In this document: piece after piece, positions 34,434-42,196 of the stretch
Numbering within the stretch: position 1 is the first letter of the stretch
How the letters are laid out: the number at the start of each line of letters is the position of its first letter
Assembly: GCA_963740065.1 (NCBI GenBank)
Contig: CAVUCS010000004.1
Location: 62,001 to 126,000, forward strand
Direction: 5' to 3'
Origin: DASVDE01 sp963740065
GTDB lineage: Bacteria; Actinomycetota; Thermoleophilia; Solirubrobacterales; 70-9
Length of the DNA: 64,000 nucleotides
Translations under genes and position numbers: made by a program
The notes under the pieces: generated by a model
What the model saw: the letters and a program-made list of their open reading frames with translations, nothing else
The model's database searches: none
What the model was told of the DNA's origin: nothing

Positions 34434-35909
34434 AGGCGGGCTGACGTTTCGTGACCGCATTCTCCAGCTGGCAGCGGCGCCGCCGGCCGGGATGGCCTGG
34501 GAGTGCTGGCGAGGGTTCTTAATTCCGAGGCCGGCGACTATGCCGCCGGCGATCATTAGGAGGCCGGCGATGAGGACGCCTAGATGGAAGGCTTCGGTCG
34601 AGGCCTGGGGCGCGTCCGCGGTTAGTGGCCCGGTGTCGATGCCGGGGGCGATCGAGTTGAACTTGGCCGAGATCACCGCGCCGAGGACGGCGACCGCCAA
34701 CAGGCCGGCCACACGAGCGATGCCGTTGTTGGCTCCCGAGGCAATCCCGACGTGGCGCTCGTCCACCGAGTCGAGAACCGTCGCCGTCAACGGTGCCACC
34801 GTGGCCGAGAGGCCGAAGCCGAAAACGACGATCGCCGGCAGCACGTCGCCGAGGTAGCTGGGGTCGGAGCCGACCCGCAGGAGCATGATCAGTCCGACTC
34901 CGCCGACGATCGGGCCAAGGCACATCGGCAGCCGCGGACCGGTCCCCGAAGCTAGTTTTCCCCAGCGCGGTGAGAGGGTGAAGAGGAGGAGGGAGATCGG
35001 CGTCGTCGCCAGCCCCGCCTCCAGCGGCGAGTAGCCGACGACCTGCTGGAGAAAGAGCCCGACGAAGAAGAAGCCGGCGAGCAAGCCTGCGTAGGCGGCG
35101 AAAGTGGTCAGGTTGGCGACCCAGAAGTTCCGGATCCGGAACAGCGACAGCTCCAGCATCGGATGCCGTGCGCGCGCCTCATGCAGGATGAACAGCGCGA
35201 AGCAGACGATTCCGGCGAGCATCGGAATCCAGACAACCGGGTCGGCCCAGCCGTAGTTGGGCTGTTCAATCAGGGCGAAGACGGGACCGCCGAGGCCCGC
35301 CGCCGAAAGGACTATGCCGAGCCAATCGATGCCTCGGAAGGCATCGGGGTCGCGGCTCTCTCTGACGGAGCGCAAAGCAAGCGCGACGGTGAACGCGATC
35401 AGCGGGATGTTGACCCAGAAGATTGCCCGCCAGGAGAGCGTTTCAACGAGCACCCCTCCCCCCGCCGGGCCGAGCACGGTTGCGATCCCGGTCCAGGCAG
35501 TCCAGGTTCCAACCGCTTTGCCCCGCGCCGCGCCCTCGAAGGTGGCGGCGACGATCGCCAGCGAGCCGGGTACGAGCAGGGCCCCCGCGATGCCCTGCAG
35601 GGCACGAGCGCCAACCAGGAACTCCACGCTCGGGGCGATCGCGCAGAGCATCGAGGTAACCCCGAAGGCGATCAAGCCGAAGACGAACATCCGCCGCCGG
35701 CCGAACTGGTCGCCGAGCGAGCCGCCGACTAAAAGCAGCGCGACCATGGTCAACAGATAGGCCTCGACCACCCACTGCTGACCGGAGAGCCCCGCATCGA
35801 GCCCGTCGGCGATCGCCGGCAGCGCCACGTTGACGACAGTCGAGTCGAGAAAGACGACCGTCGAGCCGAGAATGGTCGCGATCAGCGTCAGTCGCTGCTG
35901 GCGTGACAC
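34356..35909 (-). CDS. MFS drug-type exporter (DHA2/EmrB-QacA family)
   Basis: A 517-residue major facilitator with about 14 membrane segments. Motif A appears as GSLGDQFGRRRMFVFG near 62 and motif C-like GIATVLGPAGGGVLVE near 145, typical of proton-driven DHA2 multidrug exporters. GTG at 35909 is 4 nt after the fetB stop, suggesting co-transcription with the ABC genes. The C-terminus (RDLSRTGWNVLYFF and onward) is not family sequence: it is read from the type A repeat at 34313-34433, meaning the original stop was replaced. Confidence 0.87.
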   Translation of the reverse strand: MSRQQRLTLIATILGSTVVFLDSTVVNVALPAIADGLDAGLSGQQWVVEAYLLTMVALLLVGGSLGDQFGRRRMFVFGLIAFGVTSMLCAIAPSVEFLVGARALQGIAGALLVPGSLAIVAATFEGAARGKAVGTWTAWTGIATVLGPAGGGVLVETLSWRAIFWVNIPLIAFTVALALRSVRESRDPDAFRGIDWLGIVLSAAGLGGPVFALIEQPNYGWADPVVWIPMLAGIVCFALFILHEARARHPMLELSLFRIRNFWVANLTTFAAYAGLLAGFFFVGLFLQQVVGYSPLEAGLATTPISLLLFTLSPRWGKLASGTGPRLPMCLGPIVGGVGLIMLLRVGSDPSYLGDVLPAIVVFGFGLSATVAPLTATVLDSVDERHVGIASGANNGIARVAGLLAVAVLGAVISAKFNSIAPGIDTGPLTADAPQASTEAFHLGVLIAGLLMIAGGIVAGLGIKNPRQHSQAIPAGGAAASWRMRSRNVSPPRDLSRTGWNVLYFFAAILQAVSYIG

Positions 35910-35913
35910 CGAG

Positions 35914-36690
35914 TCAGTCTACGTCTGGCTCTCGCAACTGCTGGGCGGGGGTGAAGAAGTTGCGATAGGCAAGTCCGGTCGCTACCAGGGCGGCGATCGA
36001 GACGCTGCCGAGGAGGGCGTAGAGGAGAATCAGCTGCAGACGAACCGCGTCGGTCGGGTCGGCCCCGGCCAGCAGCATGCCAACCATCGTGCCGGGGAAG
36101 AAAATCAGCCCGGTCGTCTTGGTCGAGTCGACCAGGGTGATCATCCCGGAGCGCAGCGCGCGCCTGACGAAGGGAGCCGCGGCGACGCGCGCCGACGCGC
36201 CGAGCGCGAGTGTCGCCTCGATTTTGTTGCGAGAGTCGCCGAACTCGTCTCCGAGGCGATTCAGGGCCACCGCCGAGGCCGTCATCGCGTTGCCGATCAC
36301 CATGCCTCCAACCGGCACCAGGTAGCGCGGGGTCGGATCGAAGACGCCGAGCGCGACAACCAAGCCCAGCGTGCTCACCCCGGCGATCGCCAGCGCGACC
36401 AGCAGTGGCCAGAAGGCATCCGGCACCGCTGCCGCCCTGCTGCGCGCGGTGAAAGCGCCGAATAGAACCATCACGCTCAGCAACACCAGCACCAGCCAGA
36501 GCGAGTCGACGTTGAAGATCAGCTTGATCGCGTAGCCGATCGCGGTCAGCTGAACGAAGGAGCGAATCGCCGCAACCGCGATGTCTCTCTCCAGATCGGC
36601 ATCCCGCCAGTAGGAGATCGCAATGGCTAGCGCGACCAGCGTCAGCGCCGCCGCCACCTGCCCGAGCGAGACATGGACCGCGCCGCTCAC
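35914..36690 (-). CDS. fetB: ABC transporter permease, FetB-like
   Basis: UPF0014/FetB family permease of 258 residues with about seven hydrophobic segments. Family motifs include RSFVQLTAIGYAIKLIF near 44, PVGGMVIGNAMTASAVALNR near 127 and FFPGTMVGMLLAGADP near 195. In E. coli FetAB is proposed to export iron and to protect from oxidative stress. The start overlaps fetA by 4 bp. The substrate here is unknown. Confidence 0.87.
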   Translation of the reverse strand: MSGAVHVSLGQVAAALTLVALAIAISYWRDADLERDIAVAAIRSFVQLTAIGYAIKLIFNVDSLWLVLVLLSVMVLFGAFTARSRAAAVPDAFWPLLVALAIAGVSTLGLVVALGVFDPTPRYLVPVGGMVIGNAMTASAVALNRLGDEFGDSRNKIEATLALGASARVAAAPFVRRALRSGMITLVDSTKTTGLIFFPGTMVGMLLAGADPTDAVRLQLILLYALLGSVSIAALVATGLAYRNFFTPAQQLREPDVD

Positions 36691-37343
36691 GCCAGCACTC
36701 GCTCCACCGGACCCTCCTCGACGACGCGTCCCTCGTCGAGTCGGAGAACCCAGTCGCCGAGACGGCGGGCCTGCTCCGGATCATGGCTGACCAGCACAAT
36801 GGAGATGTCGAGATCCCGCCGCAGCCCCTCCAGGGTCGCTTCGACCGCGTCGCGCGCGGCGTGGTCGAGAGCCGAAGTCGGCTCGTCGAGCAGGAGCACG
36901 CGGGGCTTTTGCGAGAGAGAACGAGCGAGCATCGCCCGTTGCGCCTCGCCGACCGAGAGCTTCCCGACGTCACGCTCCGCATAGTCGGAGTCGAGTCCAG
37001 CCAGTCGCAAACAGCCGGCGACGTCAGGTTGTTCCCCGGCGAGTCCGGTCGCGAAGCGTAGATTTGACTCGACCGTGCCTTCGATCAAGGCGGGCAGCTG
37101 TGGGACCAGCGAGACCTCGCGTCGTAGCGCCAGCGGGTCGTACTCGGCAAGCGACTTGCCGCGGTAGGCGATCGTCCCGCCGTCGGGATCGGCGAGCCGA
37201 TTGAGGAGGCGCAGCAGGGTCGACTTGCCGGCGCCGGACGGGCCGACGATTGCCGTCGCCCCCGCCGGCAGCCGGGCGCTTACGGATTCGAGAACCCGTC
37301 GCTTTCCGCGGGCCAGGCTGACGTTGTGCAGCTCGAAGAGCAC
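36687..37343 (-). CDS. fetA: ABC transporter ATP-binding protein, FetA-like
   Basis: ATPase partner of the adjacent permease. The 218-residue protein carries Walker A GPSGAGKSTLLRLLNRL, signature LSVGEAQRAMLARSL (Val replaces the usual second residue), Walker B VLLLDEPTSALDHAA and the H-loop VLVSHDPEQ. GTG at 37343 is chosen because similarity begins at LFELHNVSLARG; an in-frame ATG lies upstream at 37397. It diverges from ku across 102 bp. Confidence 0.88.
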   Translation of the reverse strand: MLFELHNVSLARGKRRVLESVSARLPAGATAIVGPSGAGKSTLLRLLNRLADPDGGTIAYRGKSLAEYDPLALRREVSLVPQLPALIEGTVESNLRFATGLAGEQPDVAGCLRLAGLDSDYAERDVGKLSVGEAQRAMLARSLSQKPRVLLLDEPTSALDHAARDAVEATLEGLRRDLDISIVLVSHDPEQARRLGDWVLRLDEGRVVEEGPVERVLA

Positions 37344-37445
37344 GCGCGCATGATCCCCCACGATCCGCAAGATGGCTCCCGCCCGCGATCGACCCACTGC
37401 ACCGCGGGCCGTGTGCTGGGAAGATTCCGCTCAGGTGATCTGCTG

Positions 37446-38324
37446 ATGGCACGAGCGATATGGAGCGGCTCGATCAGCTTCGGGCTTTTGAACGTGCCCG
37501 TGAAGCTGTACAGCGCGGTGGCGCGGCGCAGCATTGGGCTGCGTGAGATTCGCGAGTCCGACGGCGCCCGAATCCGACATCGCCGCGTCGCCGAGGGGAC
37601 CGACGAGGAAGTCCCCTACGAGAAGATCGTCAAGGCCTTCGAGATAACGCCCGACCGCTACGTCCCCCTCACCAAGGCGGAGATGAGCGCACTCGACCCG
37701 GAGAAGACCCGAGCGATCGAGGTCGTCGACTTCGTCGACCTCGGAGAGATCGACCCGATCTACTTCGTCAGCCCCTACTACCTCGGACCGGCCGAGGGCG
37801 CCGAGAAGGCGTACTCGCTGCTGGCCAGAGCGATGGCCGAGTCCGGCAAAGTCGCGATCGCTCGCTTCGTCTTCCGCAACAAGGAGCACTTGGCGGCGCT
37901 ACGCCCGGCCGACGGGTTGCTGACTCTGACCACAATGCGCTTCGCCGACGAGGTGGTGCCGCCGGAGGAGCTCAAGGACGTCCTCCCCAGCAGTAAGCCG
38001 AGAGTCGCCAAGCGCGAGGTGGAGATGGCCGAGCAGCTGATCGACTCGCTCACCCGCCCCTTCGACCCCGCCGCCTACCGCGACGAGTACCGCGAGAAGC
38101 TGATGGCGCTGATCGAGCGCAAAGCAGACGGCAAGGAAATCGTCACCCCATCGGAGGGCGAGAAGCCGCAGCCGACCAAGGCGCCTGACCTGATGGCGGC
38201 GCTGGAGGAGAGCATTGCCGCGGTCAAGGATGAGGGGAAGGCGGCCAGACCCGCAGCGAAGAAGCGCAAAGCCAAAGCGGCGCCGAAAAGACGCGCGCGG
38301 GCCAGAGCCAAGTCTTCGAAGTAG
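37446..38324 (+). CDS. ku: DNA end-binding protein Ku
   Basis: Bacterial Ku binds double-strand break ends for non-homologous end joining. The 292-residue protein begins ARAIWSGSISFGLLNVPVKLY, the hallmark Ku core start, continues through the beta-barrel to EQLIDSLTRPFDPAAYRDEY, and ends with a Lys/Arg/Ala-rich tail of about 40 residues that in other Ku proteins aids DNA binding. AGGTGA (37432-37437) precedes the ATG. It is followed after 3 bp by the LigD polymerase gene. Confidence 0.95.
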   Translation: MARAIWSGSISFGLLNVPVKLYSAVARRSIGLREIRESDGARIRHRRVAEGTDEEVPYEKIVKAFEITPDRYVPLTKAEMSALDPEKTRAIEVVDFVDLGEIDPIYFVSPYYLGPAEGAEKAYSLLARAMAESGKVAIARFVFRNKEHLAALRPADGLLTLTTMRFADEVVPPEELKDVLPSSKPRVAKREVEMAEQLIDSLTRPFDPAAYRDEYREKLMALIERKADGKEIVTPSEGEKPQPTKAPDLMAALEESIAAVKDEGKAARPAAKKRKAKAAPKRRARARAKSSK

Positions 38325-38327
38325 CCG

Positions 38328-39260
38328 GTGACCTCTAGCCGGGCGGTCCAGGTCGACGGGCGTGAGCTGAGACTCACCAACCTCGACAAGGTCCTCTATC
38401 CCAAGGTGGGCTTCAGCAAGGGCGAGGTCGTCGATTACTACGCGAAAGTGGCGCCGGCCATCGTTCCCCACCTGAAGGGGCGGGCGCTGACCCTGCGCCG
38501 CTTCCCCGAGGGCGTTGACAACACCGACGCCGCCTTCTTCGAAAAGCGATGCCCTAGACACCGACCCGACTGGGTGGAGACGACGCGCGTGCTCGCCGGC
38601 CCGCATTCCGGCTACATCGACTACTGCGTCTGCGAGGACCTGCCGACCCTGGTCTGGATGGCGCAGCTGGCGGCAATCGAGCTGCACCCGGCGCTCGCGC
38701 TGGGAAGACGACACGAGCGCCCAACGGTGCTTGCCTTCGACCTGGATCCCGGTCCACCCGCCGACATCGTCGACTGCTCCCGGGTGGCGCTGCGACTGAA
38801 GGAAGTGTTCGACCACTTCGAGGTCGAGTGCTTCGCCAAGACCTCGGGCTCGAAGGGAATGCAGGTCTACGTGCCGCTCAACACCGCAACGAGCTACGAG
38901 GAGACGCGCCCCTTCGCCCAAGCGATCGCCCAACTACTGGCAAAACAGACGCCGGATGAGGTGATCGCGAAGATGGGCAAAAAGACCCTCCGCGAGGGCA
39001 AGGTCTTCATTGACTGGTACCAAAACAACGAGCGCAAAACGACGATCGCCGTCTACTCCCTGCGCGCGCGGGAGCGGCCGACCGTCTCAACGCCGATCAC
39101 CTGGGATGAAGTGAAGGGATGCGCCGAAAGCGGCGACCCCAAATCGCTCGTCTTCGAAGCCGCCGATGTCCTGAAGCGAATCAACCGCGACGGCGACCTC
39201 TTCGCTCCCGTGCTCAGCTTGAGACAGAAGCTGCCGGACCTGTCACCAAACGACGATTGA
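38328..39260 (+). CDS. ligD: Stand-alone LigD polymerase domain
   Basis: NHEJ primase-polymerase of the LigD-pol family, 310 residues, filling gaps at broken ends. Blocks include LTNLDKVLYPKVGFSKGEVV, the catalytic aspartates in AFDLDPGPP near 140, KTSGSKGMQVYVPL near 178 and KVFIDWYQNNERKTTIA near 225. Only the polymerase domain is present; no ligase or phosphoesterase domain is fused, so the ligase must be encoded elsewhere. GTG start at 38328, 3 bp after ku. Confidence 0.9.
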   Translation: MTSSRAVQVDGRELRLTNLDKVLYPKVGFSKGEVVDYYAKVAPAIVPHLKGRALTLRRFPEGVDNTDAAFFEKRCPRHRPDWVETTRVLAGPHSGYIDYCVCEDLPTLVWMAQLAAIELHPALALGRRHERPTVLAFDLDPGPPADIVDCSRVALRLKEVFDHFEVECFAKTSGSKGMQVYVPLNTATSYEETRPFAQAIAQLLAKQTPDEVIAKMGKKTLREGKVFIDWYQNNERKTTIAVYSLRARERPTVSTPITWDEVKGCAESGDPKSLVFEAADVLKRINRDGDLFAPVLSLRQKLPDLSPNDD

Positions 39261-39635
39261 GCGCGGGTGATCGTGGTCGCGAATCGCACGATCCTTGGTC
39301 ACGAGGCCAAGGTCGTGCTCGATTGCCGTCGCGTAGATCAGCCGGTCCGCGGGATCGCCGGGGAACGAAGAGGGCAGAGCTACGGCGGTATCGGCAATCG
39401 CAGGAGTGACGCCGATCGTTCGCAGCTGAGCCGCCAGGCCTTCCAGCCAGGTTCGGATAGGGACATTGACAGCGATCCGCTCATGCCGTGCAAGCCAGGC
39501 AAGCTCGTACCACGAGATCGCCGAAACCGCGAGCTCTTCCGCTCTGTCAAGGGCTTTGCGCGCCGTTGCGCTGACCCGATCCGGCTCGGCGGACCACCAG
39601 TGCACGACATGGGTGTCAAGAAGGAGCCTGGTCAC
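39243..39635 (-). CDS. PIN-domain toxin (VapC-like)
   Basis: Likely RNase toxin of a type II toxin-antitoxin pair, 130 residues. The PIN catalytic acids are visible in LLLDTHVVHWW (Asp7), AISWYELAWL (Glu), and DPADRLIYATAIEHDLGLVTKD (Asp). It follows its antitoxin by 3 bp and its 3' end overlaps the convergent LigD gene by 18 bp. Confidence 0.87.
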   Translation of the reverse strand: MTRLLLDTHVVHWWSAEPDRVSATARKALDRAEELAVSAISWYELAWLARHERIAVNVPIRTWLEGLAAQLRTIGVTPAIADTAVALPSSFPGDPADRLIYATAIEHDLGLVTKDRAIRDHDHPRSIVVW

Positions 39636-39638
39636 ACT

Positions 39639-39866
39639 TCAAGCGGCATGCCAGGGCTCACCGGTGGAAAACAGCTTCTCCTCGTCGACCGCGGTCATCG
39701 CAACTCCCTCGAACGACCCTTCCAGCGATCGGGCTCCGAAGGCAGGCACCAAGCGTGCGACAGGGCGACCGTGCCTGGTGATCTCTATCTCCTCGCCGGC
39801 AGCGGCATCGTCGAGAAGTCGAAGGATCGTGGCCTTCGCATCCGTTGCGGTCACTTGTTTAGCCAT
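39639..39866 (-). CDS. Phd/YefM-type antitoxin
   Basis: A 75-residue antitoxin with an N-terminal Phd/YefM DNA-binding fold (TATDAKATILRLLDDAAAG and EEIEITRHGRPVARLVP) and a C-terminal toxin-neutralising tail. Encoded just before the PIN toxin. TATACT lies 6 nt upstream of the ATG, and the start codon sits in the palindrome GCCATATGGC (39862-39871), a plausible autoregulatory site. Confidence 0.86.
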   Translation of the reverse strand: MAKQVTATDAKATILRLLDDAAAGEEIEITRHGRPVARLVPAFGARSLEGSFEGVAMTAVDEEKLFSTGEPWHAA

Positions 39867-39871
39867 ATGGC
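39862..39871. promoter_or_regulatory. Palindrome over antitoxin start codon
   Basis: GCCATATGGC is a perfect 10-bp palindrome spanning the ATG of the Phd-type antitoxin, downstream of the TATACT -10. A small operator is possible; the short length leaves room for chance. Confidence 0.3.
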
Positions 39872-39872
39872 C

Positions 39873-39878
39873 AGTATA
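39873..39878 (-). promoter_or_regulatory. -10 hexamer TATACT, leaderless start of antitoxin
   Basis: TATACT, the best -10 match in the window, ends 6 nt before the antitoxin ATG at 39866. Confidence 0.5.
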
Positions 39879-39882
39879 GCGG

Positions 39883-40530
39883 TCAGTTCAACCCCCCGGC
39901 GGCCGGCTTGACGCCCACCAGCAACGCCATCTCCAGCCACTTCCAGTGGCAATCGACGTCGTCGAAGCCGACCTCGCGCAGCCAACCGAGCTGGGTTTCG
40001 ACGTCGAGCGTGCGGTCGGAGGGATCCTCGTTCTCGAGCGGCTCGTCGATCGCCGCGAAGAAGGCGGCGTGCAGGCGCTCGGTCGGCGACGCCACGTGCT
40101 CGAAGTTGGCGAACACCCCACCCGGCTCAAGCAAGTCGAAGACCTCGCCGCAGAGGGCGCGCTTGCGCTCGTGCTCGAGGTGGTGGATGGCCATCGAGGA
40201 GACGACGGCATCGAAGCTCCCGAGCGGCGGCAGCGGCCGGATGAGGTCGTGCTCGACGACCTCGATGCGCTCGTCGCCTGCGAAGCGCTCGCGTGCTGCC
40301 GTCAGCATCACCGCGGAGAAGTCGAGGGCGACGCCGAGCATCTCTGGCCGGTCGTTTTGGAGGAGGGCAAGTAGGCGACCGTCGCCGGTCCCCAGGTCGA
40401 GCACCCGGCGAACGTTGCGCGGCACGTGATCGAGCAGGACGCCCTCCCCCTCGAGGCGATGAGGGAACTCGTCGGCGCGTTCCCGATAGGCGCCGACCCG
40501 CTCGGAGTCCAACCATTCCTCTGAGGCCAT
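39883..40530 (-). CDS. Class I SAM-dependent methyltransferase
   Basis: A 215-residue methyltransferase with motif I VLDLGTGDGRLLALL near 43, VALDFSAVML after it, and the post-motif block FDAVVSSMAIHHLEHERK near 107. The substrate is unknown; the architecture resembles tRNA- or small-molecule-type enzymes such as the one at 2205-2699. It lies between the toxin-antitoxin pair and a type A repeat, all on the minus strand. Confidence 0.8.
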   Translation of the reverse strand: MASEEWLDSERVGAYRERADEFPHRLEGEGVLLDHVPRNVRRVLDLGTGDGRLLALLQNDRPEMLGVALDFSAVMLTAARERFAGDERIEVVEHDLIRPLPPLGSFDAVVSSMAIHHLEHERKRALCGEVFDLLEPGGVFANFEHVASPTERLHAAFFAAIDEPLENEDPSDRTLDVETQLGWLREVGFDDVDCHWKWLEMALLVGVKPAAGGLN

Positions 40531-40566
40531 GACCCTTCTTATCAGGCGGTCGCATGCCGCTCACCC

Positions 40567-40687
40567 CTGAGAGCCCATCCCGGTAGGGGTGGAACGTCTT
40601 GTACTTTTTCGCCGCCACGGCCAGCAGCGCAAGCCACCACTCTCCACGAAAAAGTTAAGTGGAACCCCTGCCGGAATGGGCTCTCAG
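40567..40687 (+). repeat. Type A inverted-repeat element, copy 3 (methyltransferase-gcvPB)
   Basis: Outer 24-bp arms (40567-40590 and 40664-40687) pair at 22 of 24 positions. Cores GTGGAACGTCTTGTAC (40589-40604) and GTTAAGTGGAACCCC (40654-40668) match copy 1 exactly. The loop differs completely from copies 1 and 2. It ends 3 bp before the gcvPB stop codon. Confidence 0.85.
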
Positions 40688-40690
40688 TCG

Positions 40691-42196
40691 CTACAGCGGC
40701 TGGCGGACGACGGGCTTGCGGGTCGCTTTGACCTCGTCGAGGCGGCGGACCGGGGTTGTGTAGGGCGCCTGCTTGGCGAGCTCCGGGCTTTTCTCGGCTT
40801 CGGCGAGGATCTCTTCGATCGCGTCGGCGAAAGCGTCGAGGCTCTCCTTGGTCTCGGTCTCGGTCGGCTCAATCATCAGGGCCTCGTCGACGAGGAGGGG
40901 GAAGTAGACGGTCGGCGGGTGGAAGCCGAAGTCGAGCAGGCGCTTGGCGAGGTCCAGGGTGGCGATGCCCAGCTCTCTCTTCATCGGCTTGCCGGAGAGG
41001 ACGAACTCGTGCATGCAGTGGCGGTCGAAGGCGACCGGCAGGCGATCTCCTGCGCGGCCTTCGGCCATGCGCGCCTTCAGGTAGTTGGCATTGAGCACCG
41101 CGGTCTCGGAGGCTTCGGCGAGGCCGTCGGCGCCGAGGCTGAGGATGTAGGCGTAGGAGCGGACGAAGACTCCGAAGTTGCCCTGAAAGCCGCGCAAGCG
41201 ACCAATCGACTTGGGCCGGTCGTGGTCGAGGTCGTAGATGGGGCCGCTGCCGTTGCCGCCCTCGCGCCGCACCACCTGCGGGCGCGGCAGGAAGGGCTCG
41301 ATCCGCTCGGAGACGGCGATCGGCCCCGCCCCCGGCCCGCCGCCGCCATGCGGCTGACTGAAGGACTTGTGCAAGTTGACGTGGACGATGTCGAAACCCA
41401 TGTCGCCGGGCCGCGAGTGGCCCATCACCGCGTTGAGATTGGCGCCGTCGTAGTAGAGCGTGCCCCCCACCTCGTGGATCAGCGCCGCGATCTCGGCGAT
41501 GTTCTCGTCGAAGAGACCCAAAGTGTTGGGGTTGGTCAGCATCAGGCAGGCGACGTCATCGTCGATCTTGGCCCGCAGGTCGTCCATCTCGACGCCGCCG
41601 CGTTCGTTGGTGGCGACCTTGACCACCTCGTACCCGGCCATCGTCACCGAAGCCGGGTTGGTGCCGTGCGAGGTGTCGGGCGCGAGCACCTTGCTCCGGG
41701 TCTCCCCCCGATCGGCGTGGAAGGCGCGGGTCAGCAGCAGACCGGCCAACTCGCCGTGCGACCCGGCGGAAGGCTGGAGGCTTACGTGTGGCAGGCCGCA
41801 GATCTCGGCCAAAGACTCCTGCAACAGGTACATCAGCTCCAGGGCGCCCTGGGCGCGCCTCGGATCCTGCGCGGGGTGCAGGCGGGCGTGGCCGGGTAGC
41901 GCCGCGACCCGCTCGTTGAGCCGTGGGTTGTGCTTCATCGTGCAGGAACCGAGCGGGTAAAAGCCGGAGTCGAGGTCGAAGTTGCGCCGCGAGAGGCGGT
42001 TGTAGTGGCGGATGATCTCCGGCTCGGCGACCTCGGGCAGGCGCGGCGGCTCGGAGCGCAAGAGATGGGATGGGATCAGCTCATCGAGGGCCCTTTCCGG
42101 CACACCGGCGTCGGGAAGCGCAGCGGCGCGACGCCCGGGCTTGGACTTCTCATAGATCGTGACCGCGCGTTCGCGCTGCATCGGGGTCTCGTTCAT
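40691..42196 (-). CDS. gcvPB: Glycine dehydrogenase (decarboxylating) subunit 2
   Basis: Catalytic PLP half of the two-subunit glycine decarboxylase (P protein). The 501 residues contain FYPLGSCTMKHNPRLNE near 83, DTSHGTNPASV near 180 and the PLP lysine in VNLHKSFSQPHGGGGPGAGP near 275. Overlaps the gcvPA stop by 4 bp. Together with gcvT, gcvH and gcvPA it completes the glycine cleavage system apart from lipoamide dehydrogenase. Confidence 0.95.
   Translation of the reverse strand: MNETPMQRERAVTIYEKSKPGRRAAALPDAGVPERALDELIPSHLLRSEPPRLPEVAEPEIIRHYNRLSRRNFDLDSGFYPLGSCTMKHNPRLNERVAALPGHARLHPAQDPRRAQGALELMYLLQESLAEICGLPHVSLQPSAGSHGELAGLLLTRAFHADRGETRSKVLAPDTSHGTNPASVTMAGYEVVKVATNERGGVEMDDLRAKIDDDVACLMLTNPNTLGLFDENIAEIAALIHEVGGTLYYDGANLNAVMGHSRPGDMGFDIVHVNLHKSFSQPHGGGGPGAGPIAVSERIEPFLPRPQVVRREGGNGSGPIYDLDHDRPKSIGRLRGFQGNFGVFVRSYAYILSLGADGLAEASETAVLNANYLKARMAEGRAGDRLPVAFDRHCMHEFVLSGKPMKRELGIATLDLAKRLLDFGFHPPTVYFPLLVDEALMIEPTETETKESLDAFADAIEEILAEAEKSPELAKQAPYTTPVRRLDEVKATRKPVVRQPL

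Noticed and set aside
31870..40690. CRISPR array or integron attC sites as explanation of the repeated palindromes
   Set aside because: Copies are kilobases apart, single, 115-125 bp long and have variable loops; no spacer pattern, cas gene or integrase is present.
40589..41899. 436-codon plus-strand open frame opposite gcvPB, starting in repeat copy 3
   Set aside because: GC-driven shadow of gcvPB; translation is rich in Gly/Val/Asp without a domain, and the start lies in the repeat.
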